Assembly: GCA_950295325.1 (NCBI GenBank)
Contig: OX485804.1
Coordinates: forward strand, 35,204,429 to 35,268,428
Source of the DNA: Polytrichum commune
Taxonomy: Eukaryota; Streptophyta; Polytrichopsida; Polytrichales; Polytrichaceae
Length of the DNA: 64,000 nucleotides
Reading direction: 5' to 3'
Part shown: positions 22,285-36,300 of the stretch, in pieces
How the letters are laid out: each line of letters starts with the position of its first letter
Numbering within the stretch: position 1 is the first letter of the stretch
Position numbers and translations under genes: made by a program
The notes under the pieces: model-generated
The model's input: the letters and a program-made list of their open reading frames with translations, nothing else
The model's database searches: none
What the model was told of the DNA's origin: nothing

Positions 22285-25200
22285 ATGGATGCTCATGCAA
22301 CGCTTGTGAACTCGGTTGTGTCCTTAATCTTCAAGACTAAGAAGGCTTTATTGGCCTTACCGTACAAGGAGGGACTGATTGGTCGACTTGCTGAGACATT
22401 GACACATTTGCTTAAAGGAGTGGAGGTATGGCATTGGCCAACATCGAATGATATGGCTTTGAAGGCTCTTGAAGGTGCTCTTGTACAAGCCCTGAGGTAA
22501 GATGTCTTTAACTCCTCAAAGGTCAAGGATGTTTACTGGAAAAACTGACTTAAGACTTTCAATGCTTAAATGTTATTAATACTAAAATAAGGTCTGTTAC
22601 AAACCACCTGGACATTACTTCTTACAATTGAACGCTAAATTTAACATCTTGACATGCCAATAATCCATGTACAAGATTTTGATTGCAAATATTCACAGAC
22701 AACTCATAATAAGGCATTAGTGCTAATACTGAAAACTTGAAAAATGATCAGGGATATTTGATGTTGCTCTGAGTTTTCTACGTGCATAATATAGTCTGTT
22801 GGACTTCTCCACGTACTCAACCAGATGTGGATCCTAATTTCAATTTGGTTTTTGAATAAAGAAACCTTACTAGAAGAATGAAGCTATTCCAAGGAGGACT
22901 ACTTTTCTTCGAAGCGACTAACAATCAAGTTTTCGGCAACAAATGTTCATTTTCTTGTCTCCAAAGCCCCCTAAAATTTGCAAGTCGAAAAAATGGTTGA
23001 TTGTGGCAGAGTGGCAGAAAAATGGCAGGATCGAAAGCTGCGGCTTCTGCTCAGAGGTCCTACACTTGCTGAGGAGTTGTGCTCGGCTACTGACAAAATA
23101 CAGGGATCCCTTTGCAAATTACACCTGGTCCTTCTCAACCTTCAATCTGAGAGTGTAGTATACATAAGACATGTGACCTGAATAGCTAGATGTTATTTAT
23201 GCTTTTAATTATCATGGGCCGGGTTATGTTTTTGGATAGTGAGATGCTGTAAGATGAGAGACTTTAAGAACTTGAAAGCCAATTCTCTGAAAGAGATGCC
23301 GTGGCAAATTAACCGGAAGAACATCGATTTTGCAGAATCCAAACGAGCATGAAATTAGTCACATAAAAGATTTAGAGATGTAATTCACAGTACGTTAGGA
23401 TACATCATACGAATAGATGTCAGATCACAGAGCATTAAGAAGTGGAGGATTCTTGTGTGTATGTAGACATAGTGTTGACAATCTCTACACTATATAGGAA
23501 ACCTAATCATTGTTGCACAAATGACCATTTTAAACTTGCTCTTACATAGGTCATTAGGGTCGTGATTACTACAAATGACTCCAAATGCCCATATATACTG
23601 TGAAACTTCCGTTCTAGTGCCTGTGAGTCCCAAACTGGGCCTCTTAGTCGTTTAGGAGCCTTAACGCTCGAGATGCCCAATCTGGGCTTTTCAAGACGCA
23701 AAGAAGGAATTTCCCCAATCTATGGACTTTGGCTTTAGCTCTATTCATTAAAGTGACTAGTATCAATCAAGAAATGGGAATTTGCGTTAAAGTATAGCAA
23801 AGCCAACAATTTCGACCATCCATGAGTCCATAGGTCTTGTCCATTCACGTTATTTTTCCTTCTGCAAAGTGTCTATATATTTTGCAATTGTGATACAACA
23901 TATCTGATATTTGCTTTATAATTAACTAAGTTAATCAATCCACTTTATATGTAACTAATTTACTTTGCCGTCAATCTACTTTGAATTCTCAATATCGCTG
24001 TTAGTTATGATTTCAATAAACCTCTTTCTCAAATGAGTAAAAGCAAGGAAGACTATAGATAATAGATGATAGTAAATGCCCTGCCTTAAAGGGTTAAGGA
24101 GCAAGGATCATCCAAATTGTGTTAAGGATAGGAAAATCGAGAAACAGGTGATAGTTACGGGTGGCAGAATATACTCAATACACGTCTTTTGAGACCTTTT
24201 AAAGAAGACCTGAATAAACATGAGCCTCGCTGACATGAATGCTGGTGCAGGATATGGGATCACATCAGGAATCCTTGAAGAGTATCAAGAAAGACCTGAA
24301 AGCTGTTATTGCAGGATTCCATGACAAGGAACTTAACAACGAGTTTGTCAAAGCTCAGGAGGCTATCAAACTGGAGGTGCATATCTATTTTTTATAACAA
24401 AAGCTCAGAATCTAGATTAACCTATTGAACCTACTGAACCTCATTAAAGGCGCACTACTGCCTTTGAAGACGTCATATTACAACATGTAAAACTTGTAAC
24501 AATTTCGACAGGATAAACTTGGCAAGGCTTGAAAGTTATGGGATTGCCTGTTACTTGGGTGTTTTTCAAATTTTATGTTAGCATACGAGACCTCGAAGAT
24601 AATCTCTTTTTGGTTGGATACTTTAGTAGTAGTAGTAGTAGTGTCAGTGAAGAATGTGTCATGGGACATGCTCTATCGTTGTGTGGAATTTGTCTGAATG
24701 CTCACAAGCATGCTATTTGTTTGACTTTGTGTTCAAATAATGTGTCGTATCTCATATGATAAGGCTAATGCATGGGCATTGCATGGGGGTTATGGTTGAC
24801 ATAGAATTTGTAGACATGAATAAATTTTAGGATGAGCTGAGGATTAATTTTTCCAGAAGTGTATGTTTTCACATAATATGTATTCTTAAATGCAGTTGTC
24901 GAGGGTTCTGCGTAGCATGCACTCTGAGAGAAACGCCTCTGGCGATTCTACTCGACTTCTCAGCTGGCTTGCTAAACATCTGGATGCAAACATTGACACT
25001 ATCAGGCAGGAATTGCAGGTGGGTGGTCAGAGAAGGGAAGAATTATGTGAAATAAATGTTCTTATTTGTTAGAAACAGAGGTTTTTGTCTTAAAATTGTG
25101 GTTTTAGAATGGGGTATCTACAGGATGACGATGACACGATTTACAACCCACATAACGTCCATCATTGACTGACTTTTCTATGCTTCTATTCTAGTTGAAC

Positions 25201-28200
25201 CTCCTTCCATTGCACATGGTTTCTATATAAATGATTGAAAGTTTTTTGACTGTTCTCAATGTCCACTGCTAACTCCAGGAAATGAAGCGAAATGATGACA
25301 TTACTCCACATTCGACCAGGGAAGTGGAATTAGAGCTGCTAGAGCAATTTGTTGTAAGCCTCACCGACTTCGAAGATAGGATGATGTGCACGGCTTGTAC
25401 TAGCTATGCTTTGATCACTGCCCAGGTCAACCATGAGCTAATGTGTAGAATTTGCCAAAATCCCATGATCGACCCTGTCATAATTGACTCTGGGCAGTCT
25501 TACTGTAAACACTGCATCGAGAGTCGGTTTCAGGAAGGGTCGATGACCTGTCCTATCACCAAAAAGAGCGTATCGAATCAGTTTTTCAGCAATCGTGCTC
25601 TACAAAACGTGATTTCTTGGTCAGCCCCTTACCCCGGCCAATTTTGGGAGTTTTGCTAATTGACTCAAGGTTGACAATGAAGTCGACCATTTGTCAAGTC
25701 GATATACATACTCATCTGGAAAGGTTCAGTCTATCAACTGTAGTAGTTGATAGGGTTGATAGTCGACCTTTGTGACCCACCTACTTGCTGCATGAGAACT
25801 GTTGAATAATCTGTATCGCATGTTTGCCTGTCAAGTCATTTCAGCCATGCAAAGAATAATAATCTAGTGGAACCACTAATTCATTTGTAGTTTTTCATGA
25901 TTGTATCGCACTGAAAACATGTTGATCAAGCACCTATATAATTCATGCCGCTTTTGCCACAAGTTCTTTGGGTTCAGTATTGTCAGTGTTCTCTGAAATC
26001 GGTAACATGTTGACATAGTTCTCAACAGTTTCGCAGGCAAAGGAAAGCCAGCGGCAGCATGTGTTGATGAAGGAGAGTTCAACCCACCGGTAGAAATATC
26101 TGTTAATGACGAGGAGGTTAAACCAGAGCCAGAAACATCTGTGGATGAAGGAGAGTACCAATCAGCAACAGCAGCATCTGTCGATGAAGGAGAGTTCATT
26201 GACAAGGCTCTTGTTATCCTGGATGGCCCTGTAGAGGATTCGGTGGGGAGCCTGGTCAAAGACCTTGACTCAAGTTCCGAAGCAACTAGACTGAAAGGAT
26301 TGGATGGTCTTCTATACATCTGTACAAAGACTGCACTTGGACGGCTGGAAGTGTTCAGGGCAGGTGCGACAACAGCACTTATCAAACTTATGCAGACCAG
26401 TAATCCAGCTTGTTCTAAACGAGCGGTAAGCATTTCTCATGTATCTTTTGTAATTTTTACTCAGGCATTTGATATGCAGGTGTGTATTTTTCACCAAATA
26501 AAATTAACCTCTGTGGAATCCATTGCATGTTTGTACAGGTACGACTACTCAGCGCTCTCACATCTGCTAATGGTGTGGATCAGGAGGAGAAAGGCTTTGA
26601 CAGAGAGACTCTGCAAATCTTACTGGAAGTTTCAAATGCGCTAGATGTGCTCATACCATTGATGAGAGAAGAGAAGTTGTCAAAGCTTCGACTTCTTGCT
26701 GCGGAGACCGTCGCCAACCTCTTGGTGTACAAAAATGTACAAATGTTCTACACCGTTCGTCTAGTAGCATTGATCTATCCGGATCTAGAGACTGTTGCTT
26801 TGTGAAATCTAGAGCACCTTGGTAAACGTTGTGTTTACATCTATTGTATAATAGCTGTGAGCTTGTCACAACAAGCCTCAGATATCATTCTACTGTTTCT
26901 CAATTTCCCATGTGAGTCGGTGTGCAGAATGTTTAATTTTCCTCAAGTGGTGATTCTTTGCATGCAAAACACTTTGCAATTTATCCAAGTTGCACCTTTG
27001 AAAGTATCTTTATCATGGCTGTGGGTGTGACAGATACGACTGACGGTTCTCAACAAGAATGGCATCGTTCCAGCCTTTTTTGCTTTCTCGGTAGTGGATG
27101 CAGAGGGCCAAAACGGAGATGCTTTGAGACGAGCAGATAGAGTCTGTGTTAAGGGGTTGGCACTTCTTGCAAACATCTCAGATAAAGGGGAGAAGACTCA
27201 AATTATTGTGGCTGCTCTGCTAAAACTGGTAACCAAAGGTATTCCTTTTAACTGGTAGTTTGATCTAATTGTTTCTTTGATATGTAGGCACTGGTAATGG
27301 CAGAGGACCAGAGCGACAGAAGTATGTTCATGGCTGATTATATCCGAGAAATGTACTGCTAACACGCTACCTGTTTTTTTGATCTCTTTGTTCTCATTGT
27401 ACTGCTATAAGTATTGCAAATTGTAGGGTTTCAAACACTGGATTATTTCTTTCCAGCTCCAGTGGCTGATTGTTGATCTCTCATTCTTTTGAAGGGCACA
27501 ATTCATCACCAGAGCTTGTGGATTTAGTGAAAGATTCACTGGGTGCGTTGGAGGTGCTATCTCTGTATCATGTCACAGCTGCAAATGAGAATGTTTACTT
27601 GCAGATTGAGAAAGCCATGACTGTTCTAGTTCCTGCTCTACAATGGCATTCGACTGCGCCTGGAAGGATGTCTGTCATACGCATCATTACGAGGATGTGT
27701 GACTTGTGTAAAGACAGAGCTCAACAGCTGATTACTGAGAAACTGATTCTCAACCTATTGAGGGTCATGAATCCTATTACTTTACAACCAGAGGTGTTAG
27801 GTTCCTGTGTGACTTTGCTCAAGCTTTGCGCATCACAAGCAGGAGACATGACTGCTTCCGTCCTTATCAGTCATGAAGAAGAGCGGAAAGTACTTCAGGA
27901 GATCCTTGTTACAGGGGGAAATTCAGGAGAATTAGATGATAGTCGGCTTGAAATTCTCTTGATACTTGATGTACTGGGCATTGAAAGCACGCAGTCCACA
28001 GTTGCTGAAGGCGTCCCAATCCTGGTGAAGATGGCCAAGTCTCCTGCTCCTGCTTGTCGGGAGAAAGTAGCTTATAGGCTACGGAAGTTTGTGGAGGCTC
28101 GTCAATACTTCCAAGAGTTTGAACTTGCAGGAGGCATTCGAGCACTTGTGGTATTCATCTTTCTTACCCTTAAACCTATTGTATATACCTAGTTCCGTGA

Positions 28201-31200
28201 ATCGGTGGGTATATTGACAAGATCCAGTGTGGACGACGGCCTGCACTAAAAACAAGTCCCCTAAATGTTTGTGGTAATTTATTTCAACTGCAATCCACTA
28301 GACTAATTGGGGTCGCTAATGCTATTTCTGGAGTTCAATCAGCTTAGAAATGAACTTTCGGATTATCAAATTGTTCGATGCGTTTTCGCCTTCCAAATGG
28401 ATGAGTTTACATAGTTGGGGAAAGCATGATCCGGAAGCTGTTGTAGTATTAGGATGGATACACGAAAGGATGGTCGTTGAAATGCAAAAGTCGTCAAATG
28501 GCCCTACCTGCTAATAGAGATATTCTTGTCCAATATTACACACCATGGCTGTCAGATGCAGGTGGACCTCTATTGATGATAGATTATGTTGTTTGCGTGG
28601 TATTTGAATGTTCTGAAGTTAGAATTGCCAACGTAGAATGGTTCTACTGAGTCTATGGAAGTGACTTGTACACTTATTATGGTATTTAGTGTGGGTCAAC
28701 ATTTGGAGTTACCTAGTGTCATAACCTTTTACTTGGTAATAAGTGACATTCTCATTAAAAATCTATATCACTGTGTATTATTAAAATGTTTATTCACACT
28801 AAAAACAGTAATAGGTGTGGTCGGCAATCCAAGGCTGAGCAGGACTGCAACTTAGGAGCAAGGTTATTTAATCAGAAGACGATCCTTCAGTTTTAAGCTG
28901 TGGGTAAGCTGGAAAGTTTCTGAAGCTCTAGGAGACCTTAGTTTGGACATGGAAGCTACTGCTAAGGCAGTGAGTAAAGTAGAGAGCAAATTTAAATGAG
29001 CCAATCTGGACTTTCCCTTCTCAATCACACGAACTGGGAATGGTGGGGTATGTGGTTCTCGCATTTTTGTGATCGAGTTGAATTGTTGCTTTACAGGCAT
29101 TGTTAGAAGACAGGAACCGAGTTTGCCAACAGCATGCGCTTATTGCTCTGGAAGCGTTATCACAGACTATCAATGTTCCTGCAGATGAGATTCCACCTGA
29201 CAAGATTCTTGGATTTCTTGGTCCTGAGTGCGATCCAGAAGTTCAAGATGCTGCTGTTGGATTACTCGGCTTGATGCTTAACAGTAGCCCAGATAAAGCT
29301 TTCAAATTTGTGGCTACACAGGGAGCTCTGGAGGCTACACTTGACATCCTGCGGCAAAACTCCAGTAGTTCGGTCAGTCAGAAAGCTGCTTATGCACTCC
29401 TCAAGATTGGGGTGGAAGATCAAAGAATTCGCCAGCAAGTCGCCAAATCTGGCCTACATGTTCTTGTCAGCTACGTATGGGATTATGGAAGCTATGATTT
29501 GAAGGAGTTGTTGACGAAGATGCTAGCATTGTCATGCGAGAGAGCAGAAAAATCTGAGGTATGCTAGTTCATGTGCTTCACTGTTCTCTTCATGTATGCT
29601 CTCAAAGCCTCTGTCAAGGGGAGAAACCTGAACTTGAGGATGCCTATCACGTTGCTGTGAGGCTCACAAATCAGCCGTTTACTCTCCAGCTGCTCCTAGA
29701 TGAATGGATTGGCATCAAATCTTGTCTTTATTAGGAGTTCAACTTATCTGGAAGTTGTACTCAAGAGTCAGGTCATTTGGATTCTCAATCTTCATGCCTT
29801 GATAGAGATGAAAAATGTAGAACCTCTAGTCACAATATGCGAGCATGTCACTAAGAATTTCTCTGCTTTCCAATACAAATAAGGAGTCTGGAGCCAATTT
29901 ACAAGCACTCCACTTGTCATGATGTTTGCAATCCGTCCTGAGCAGATATCACCCTTCTCTTGGTATTTCTCAGTGAGATTAAGGTGTACTCGTCTTAGAA
30001 TTCTAAATGATGTGTATATGTATTTTGTGGTCTTCAAGGAAGCTGTGATGAAAGCTGATGGCCACATAGCCCTCCTCAGCTCTCTTCGAGATAATGTTAC
30101 TAAAGAAACTGCAGCGAAGGGTTTAAGTGACCTCATCAAGAAACAGGGGACCCGAAGGGGTGTGTTGGATGCTGGATATATATCAACAGCTGTAGAATGT
30201 ATAAATCAAAGCTTTGCAAGTGCAGAGCTTTCCTATGGTTTGGCGGAGCTTTGTTCAATCGATGTAGGTCTGGATGAAATTTTTGCGAGCTCTGACAGTG
30301 TACAAGCACTGCTCACCCTCTTGGAACATTGCCCTGATCCTCGAGGAAAAAATTCAGCTGCAGCAGTCATAGCGAGGCTATTTCCACGTCTCTGTGCAGA
30401 TGATATAGATGAAAAACGACAAAAGTTGGTTTCGGATGAATGCAAACTGCTGATTAAAGAAGTTGCAGATGGGCGCTGTTCTACAGAGATATTAGAAGCT
30501 CTTTTAGCCATCGCACATGTGCCCAGAGGAAAAACAGATATCTTTGAATATCATGGGCTTACAGCTTTGCTTGACCTGTTTCCGATTGAAAATAGCAATA
30601 CACAGGTCAGTGGTTCGTCTTCCTTTCTGGAGCAGATCACGTAGATTTTCTTGTACTTCAATCTTTCTTGGGATTTTATTAATCGTTGACGTCTTTCATT
30701 TGACCTGGTACCTGTTCGGTTAACCAGATGTTGATCTGCTGACAATGTGGCTTCTCCTATTAGGTGTCAAGTTATCACTGAACTTTAATTTTCAACTACG
30801 TGAGTGTCAATGACAGCATGGGGTTCCCGTCATGGTGCAGGACCTGGTCCTGAAGATTCTTGTGGAACTTAGTGGTGACAGACTAAAGGATGTCAAGGAT
30901 CTAAGAAATCACATGATTCGAATTGCTATGGTGGATTCCGACATTACCAGTAAACTTTTTGAAGTTGTTGATTCTCGGAGGCCTTGCACCCAAGAGAGCT
31001 TGAAAAGTGTCCTCATTCTTCTCAGAAATCTCAGTCTTGCAGGTACATTCTCTTTACAGCTTCTTGATTGTTTCATTTTTCAACACAAAAATCATACAGG
31101 TCCAAAATATGAAGGCAATCTTCTGCGTCAAGCGTGTTGCTTATGCGACCTCGTTAGTTGTCTAATCATATCCACGCCTGAAAGATCATATGGTGCTCCG

Positions 31201-33311
31201 CATTTCATTCATTGATGCCAATAGAAGTGAATTTTTGTCTTTCTTTATTTTAAGCGGCGCCTATATGTCTTAAGTTGAGTGTAGTGCTTTACTATGGTAT
31301 TAATGGTACCTACACTTCACATCTGCGTATGGAGTCAGTTTTGAAGACCGTGACAAGATACTTCTCCCCCTGTTATCTCACCAATTGTGATACCGTAAGA
31401 ATCTAGTACCGGTGTTCTTCCTGTATACTAGGTGATGTGGCTGTATTTAGGTCGAGGATGTCCCGATTGTTAGCTTTGGCTTATATGTCCCCTTACGTCC
31501 CTATTTTAGGGATCAACATAGTTGTAGCATTGGGGACAATTGCATATCCAAATCAATGTTCCTCCACATCATGCAGAGTAGGAAAACTGCATAGAACCAG
31601 TTGCAAGAAAGATATCTATGTAGGTTTCCTAGGTTGTGTTGGGCAGGAAATTAGAACATTTGGCTAAACGACACTTTGGTGATAAATGTCACGTTTGTTG
31701 TTCAGGGCCAAAAGTATGTGGACAGCTATGTCAACGGGGAGGTGTTATACCTGTACTTCTGAAATTGCTGAAGGAGCAACCGAATTCTTCTTCTTTGACA
31801 GATGTGACAGAGCTTGCGGTTATTGCTCTAGAGAAGTTTGCGGATGATTCATATGGAAGACAGACTTTGGTGAAAGAACAGGGAGTAAAGTATCTTGTCA
31901 CAGTCTTGAAAGTGGAGTCTTATCAAAGGACGCGGGAGGCCAAGAGTGTTGCAACATTGATACTGGTATGCTCGTCACCATAGCTCAATGGACATCCCAG
32001 TGTTTTAAAGATGAGAGGCCAAGGTTCTGAAGGTGCATTGCAAATGTAAATTGCTGAAAGAAACTGATTTTATCTACAGCAATTTGACTAACCACAAATG
32101 ACCTGCAAAAGTATCAAGCCTTGCTGTGGCAGCCAAAGGGTGGAATTTTGAGCAAAGGGTCGCTGATCTGTTTATCTTTAAACTGCATAGAAATAATACA
32201 AATAAGTTTGTGTCGATCATTATAGTAAGCACTATATTTCTTTAGGGTTCTCATCCGTGTTTCAATTTTTTGTCTGCTGCTCTTGTGAGGTGACTATTGC
32301 ATTTGCATGGCCACTATGCAAGCTTGTGTTAATTAATCTAATCAAACCACATCATGATCAACTTGGGCAGATTATTGTCTTGTCTTATGCAATCATGAAG
32401 GCCCTAGCTGCCTTCTAGGATTGTTTGTACCAAGACTTGGATTACGGAATGTGTTTCTGCTTTTTTTAAACCCCTCCAGGAACTGAGATTGTATTGATGT
32501 TTTCGACTTATTGTGATACTGCAGTTAATTAGTGTTCTGTTTGATCTTCAGACTGCATTAGCAAGAGATCCACAAACACGGAGGGCTGCATGTGAGTCAA
32601 TTTATGATGAAGACCCCTTCACTGCCCTGAATCAAATACTTTTTTATGCTGACTCGGGCAAGATGAAATGGCAAGCAGCAGTGTTACTCCTGTTGTTGGC
32701 TATGTATGGGCCTCCAAAAGTATGTGCAGCCATGCATAAGGCTGGTATTCTCGACGCTCTGTTAGCGTTGCGCAGTGTGCAGCACTGTGATGAGGTGAGA
32801 ACCTCATTCCTGTTTCTTCTTCTCGGTGCCTCTTCTAAAAGCTTTGGACGAAGTAGAGATAGACAGGGAAATCTGCCCATTCCATTCTGAATTCCAACTG
32901 GAAATAATCCTGGCAAACTTTCTGTAGACTGTGCTAGTGCTGTCAATGCCCATTGATTCAGATGTCTTTGCTATAGTGTTTGAGGTTGTGTGAACAATTC
33001 GTCCATTTAGTACAAACTCCAACAAGATTTTAAGGGGAGCTTTATGACCTTCCATCTTTGGTGAGAAATTTCCATCTTTGGATTAGTGAAGAATGATTAC
33101 TGATGCCAACCTGTATGTTATGATCTGATTTCATTCTGTCTTGCAGATAGCCAATGACGTTTTGAAGTACGCCAGTGATAAGGACAAAAATTGCAAGAGA
33201 TATATTGCAGAAAAGAGGGCCAACCCTGTTGATAATGTTCGTCGGTCTGCATCAGATTTAGGACAATTGCACAGCTCATCTGGACGCTCATCTGGACGCT
33301 CATCTTCTTAG
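22285..33311 (+). CDS. U-box E3 ubiquitin ligase with long ARM-repeat array (PUB43/44-like), 16 exons
   Basis: Coding exons: 22285-22496, 23010-23172, 24251-24376, 24896-25018, 25279-25619, 26029-26425, 26539-26724, 27034-27228, 27288-27321, 27495-28147, 29097-29558, 30039-30605, 30841-31042, 31706-31965, 32552-32794, 33147-33311. All phases agree, giving about 1442 residues. Residues 1-250 form a helical N-terminal region as in plant PUB proteins. The U-box (about 262-321: LMCRICQNPMIDPVIIDSG, YCKHCIESRF, CPIT) should bind E2 enzymes. An acidic linker with three SVDEGE-like repeats follows (about 325-375). ARM/HEAT-like repeats fill the rest (LRLLAAETVANLL, GGVIPVLLKLL). A cytosolic or membrane-associated ligase is expected. 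It is longer than the roughly 800 residues usual for PUB43/44. Uncertain points: start at 22285 or 22222, the donor of exon 2, and the exon 5/6 junction, which replaces the usual U-box Trp by Cys. Confidence 0.85.
24623..24640. repeat. (AGT)n microsatellite in intron 3
   Basis: Six AGT triplets in the intron between exons 3 and 4 of the U-box gene. Length variation would not affect the protein. Confidence 0.85.
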
Positions 33312-36300
33312 TAGCGAGAATGAGAGGCGAAGCCTTCATCATGTTTTTAATTCGCACAAGCTAGTCATGTCCAAAAAAGTCCCACTATGGGAGTATATTG
33401 AGGAGTCGATTGTCTGGCTCGAGGACACGTGGCTCTTCACTGAATTTACCAGCCAGCATCACGAATTCATCTGTTCAAGGCAGTATCTACTTGTAGAATC
33501 ACTTACATTCAAGAGCTACGATTTTTTACCAGTGATCTGTAACCTTGGCCACTTCAGTATTCCTATTGTATCATCTGTTGCAAGGTTGCGGGAGGAGGGC
33601 TTCAGGACGTGCATGGAGGTGAAGACTAACGTAGCAATCATATGATTAGACTCCCTTGAACCCATAAGTGGCTTGGTTCAGAACCATACGTAGATCAGGA
33701 AAGAGATGCACAAATGGTGAGTGTACGTAGCTACATCCACAACACTTCTCAACCAGGCATTCTTTAAGCGTGCCCCTTATTTATCCCATCAGGACAAGGA
33801 TATCTCTCAGGAACTTGAATGCTAGAACTAGAGTGGAAGAGGTGACTACTTTAATAGGTTGTAGAGTGGAAACCCCTCAAGCAAACTCTAGGTTGTCATA
33901 AAATTGATAGCTTATTCATTGCTGACTCATCAGAAGGATTGATAAAAGTTGCTGACCTCAGAGTATACATTTTCTGACGTGCGCACAGCGTGAATTGAGC
34001 TCCTGATATGATGCAACCTCTTGCTTCCTAATGATTTGATTTCAAAATATTTTTCCTGTACTTTGATGCAAATGGAGTTAAAAACTCGATTTAAGCGAGG
34101 AATTTGACTGTTGTCATTCTGTACTGGGTGCATAGACACAACTTAGCTGCCTAGAACAATGAATTTCGAAACCTATGTGATCTGAATATTGCACTTCTTC
34201 GCCAAGGCCTTGCAGGAGATTTAGATACTTCTCTTCTCAAATGATTTTGAATAACAGATCGATGCAGAACATGTATGGAAGGATACATTGTACAGTGTGC
34301 AGTGAAGAAGGAAGACTGTCTGCCTGCTTTGCTATACGTGGAAGCCAACTCATCATCACAAGTGTCCAACAGTGTACGAAGACTGGATTAAACGAATCTC
34401 GTCCATTTCGATGGAGCCTTGGACGGCATTCATTCTTCATGGTTACGCTGGGCCGCTGGCTGGAGATGGCGACTTGGCTGGCTGGCTATGCCGTGCCGTT
34501 GCCTGGCGCGCCCATTTCTCACTCAAAATTCAGCTTCTTGCCATCACGCCAACTTCAGTAATGCATCTTTCCCAAGAGCCATGTCTTGTACTTGTTCTTC
34601 GTATCGAGTATTTTTGAGATTTTTATTTTTCTAACATATATATTGCATCCTATATCTCCTTCCTAGTAGGAAACGCAAGTTGGCATGATTTAAGCGGACC
34701 GCAAATAAGAGTCACGAAAGATCCTGTCTTAAAATCCGAATACTGGGAGCCCCTTTCTGTATTATATCATGTGGTAGGTCACAGTGCGGAGTGACAGCAA
34801 TTTTTGCGAGGATGTGGTATTCAAGGGCTGGCCTCGGTAATGCCTGCATCAGCAATGGCATGCATGGCATGCAATTGAAGAAATTGTGATTTTTATGTGA
34901 TCGTTTATATTGATGTTAGTTCCTGGGTTGCCATGTCGATCCAACCCCCGTGGGGACAGTTCGTGAAGAAGTCCGAAATATGTGGGTGTAGGTTAGACAT
35001 GTGCATATTCTACATCACAAAGTGAATTGTTGTAATTATCCTGAGATCTTCTGCCCTCCGGAGCAACTAGATCTCTCCTACTGTTAATTCTCAATGTCCA
35101 AGGTGGGCTCAATTTGTCCCTTCGCCTTCTTCAACTTGGAGATGTTCAATTGATACCTTGCATAACCTTACCGATAATGAGTTTGTATGCTTTAGGGTTC
35201 ATTCAATCGCAGGAGTGGGTGGACTTGTTTTGCCTACTTAAAATACTCTCTTGGCGAGCTCTTGACAAGACTTACAGTTATAAATGGTTCCTATTCTACG
35301 CAGCTACTACACCGAATGATATGCGCACTGCGGGTGGCCTCCAGAGTATGTCATTACCGTCTGGGACTGCTTTTTTGATGTGCCTACCTTGTCACCATTG
35401 CAAGCCGGAATGCTGTAAGCAAAAAATTCAAAGTTGCAAATCAGATGTAAATGGTGCACTTACAGCAGCAATGTCAAGAGGACGTCATCGAGATTTTCGG
35501 TACCTGAACTTCGTTTGCTCGATGGGTTCCTCGCCACCATCATGCTCAATGTACCTCTTGCGACGTCTGACATCAATGTGAATATCTGTATCGGCTCTTT
35601 CAGGTATTAGCGCAAACAGAAGACCAATCAGAACAATTTAGGTCTAGCCCTACCGATTTTGAAGTCAGATTTTTCTCGCTCACGTTTTGGCGAGTCATGT
35701 TTGGCTTGCTTGATTAGGTTCTGCATTATGTTCCATACAGGTATATCAAATGATGCTTGCATATCTCACCATAACTTTCTTAAGCATATGCTGTTAACTT
35801 CCAGTTATTCCTGTGCACAATGTTCATTCCGCTGCATAGGTACACAACAGCCACCCTGCCAATCTCTCGTTGGTATAGCCATCAATAAATTCTGGACACC
35901 TGCGGTCTCCACCCGCAGAAAAGCTCACAATGGCTCTGTAGCCCCTGATAGCAGTTATCTAGCGTTCTAAGTCTATCATTGAGGAGTAGCTTTTGTGACC
36001 ATCCTATCAGCTTATGCATCTCTGTATTGTGGGAGTTCTTAACCAGTTAACCCTGCTTACTGTTGTTATGATCATGTGCTTGTCGTAGATGCATATTCTG
36101 TCCTTGAATTGCAACTTTTGACTCTTATGACTGCATGGATATGACGTTGTGTAGCATCGTTCTACGATAGTTGGTGTTATCCCTATTACTTAATTGAAAA
36201 GGTCCGTTTGTATTCCATCTACCTTTGCTAAACCCGAGATGTTGGGTTGAACGCTCTGCTTCCTGTCTCGCTGAAATCTACTAAACTTCAACTGTGTTGT

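Noticed and set aside
25876-26433. Minus-strand 185-codon frame
   Set aside because: Shadow of U-box gene exon 6, arising from its repeated acidic linker.
34241-34561. Overlapping open frames in a locally GC-rich patch
   Set aside because: Several frames are open at once because of composition; none shows a domain.
35114-35581. 155-codon open frame between the two large genes
   Set aside because: It lacks a credible start, codon bias and any recognisable motif.
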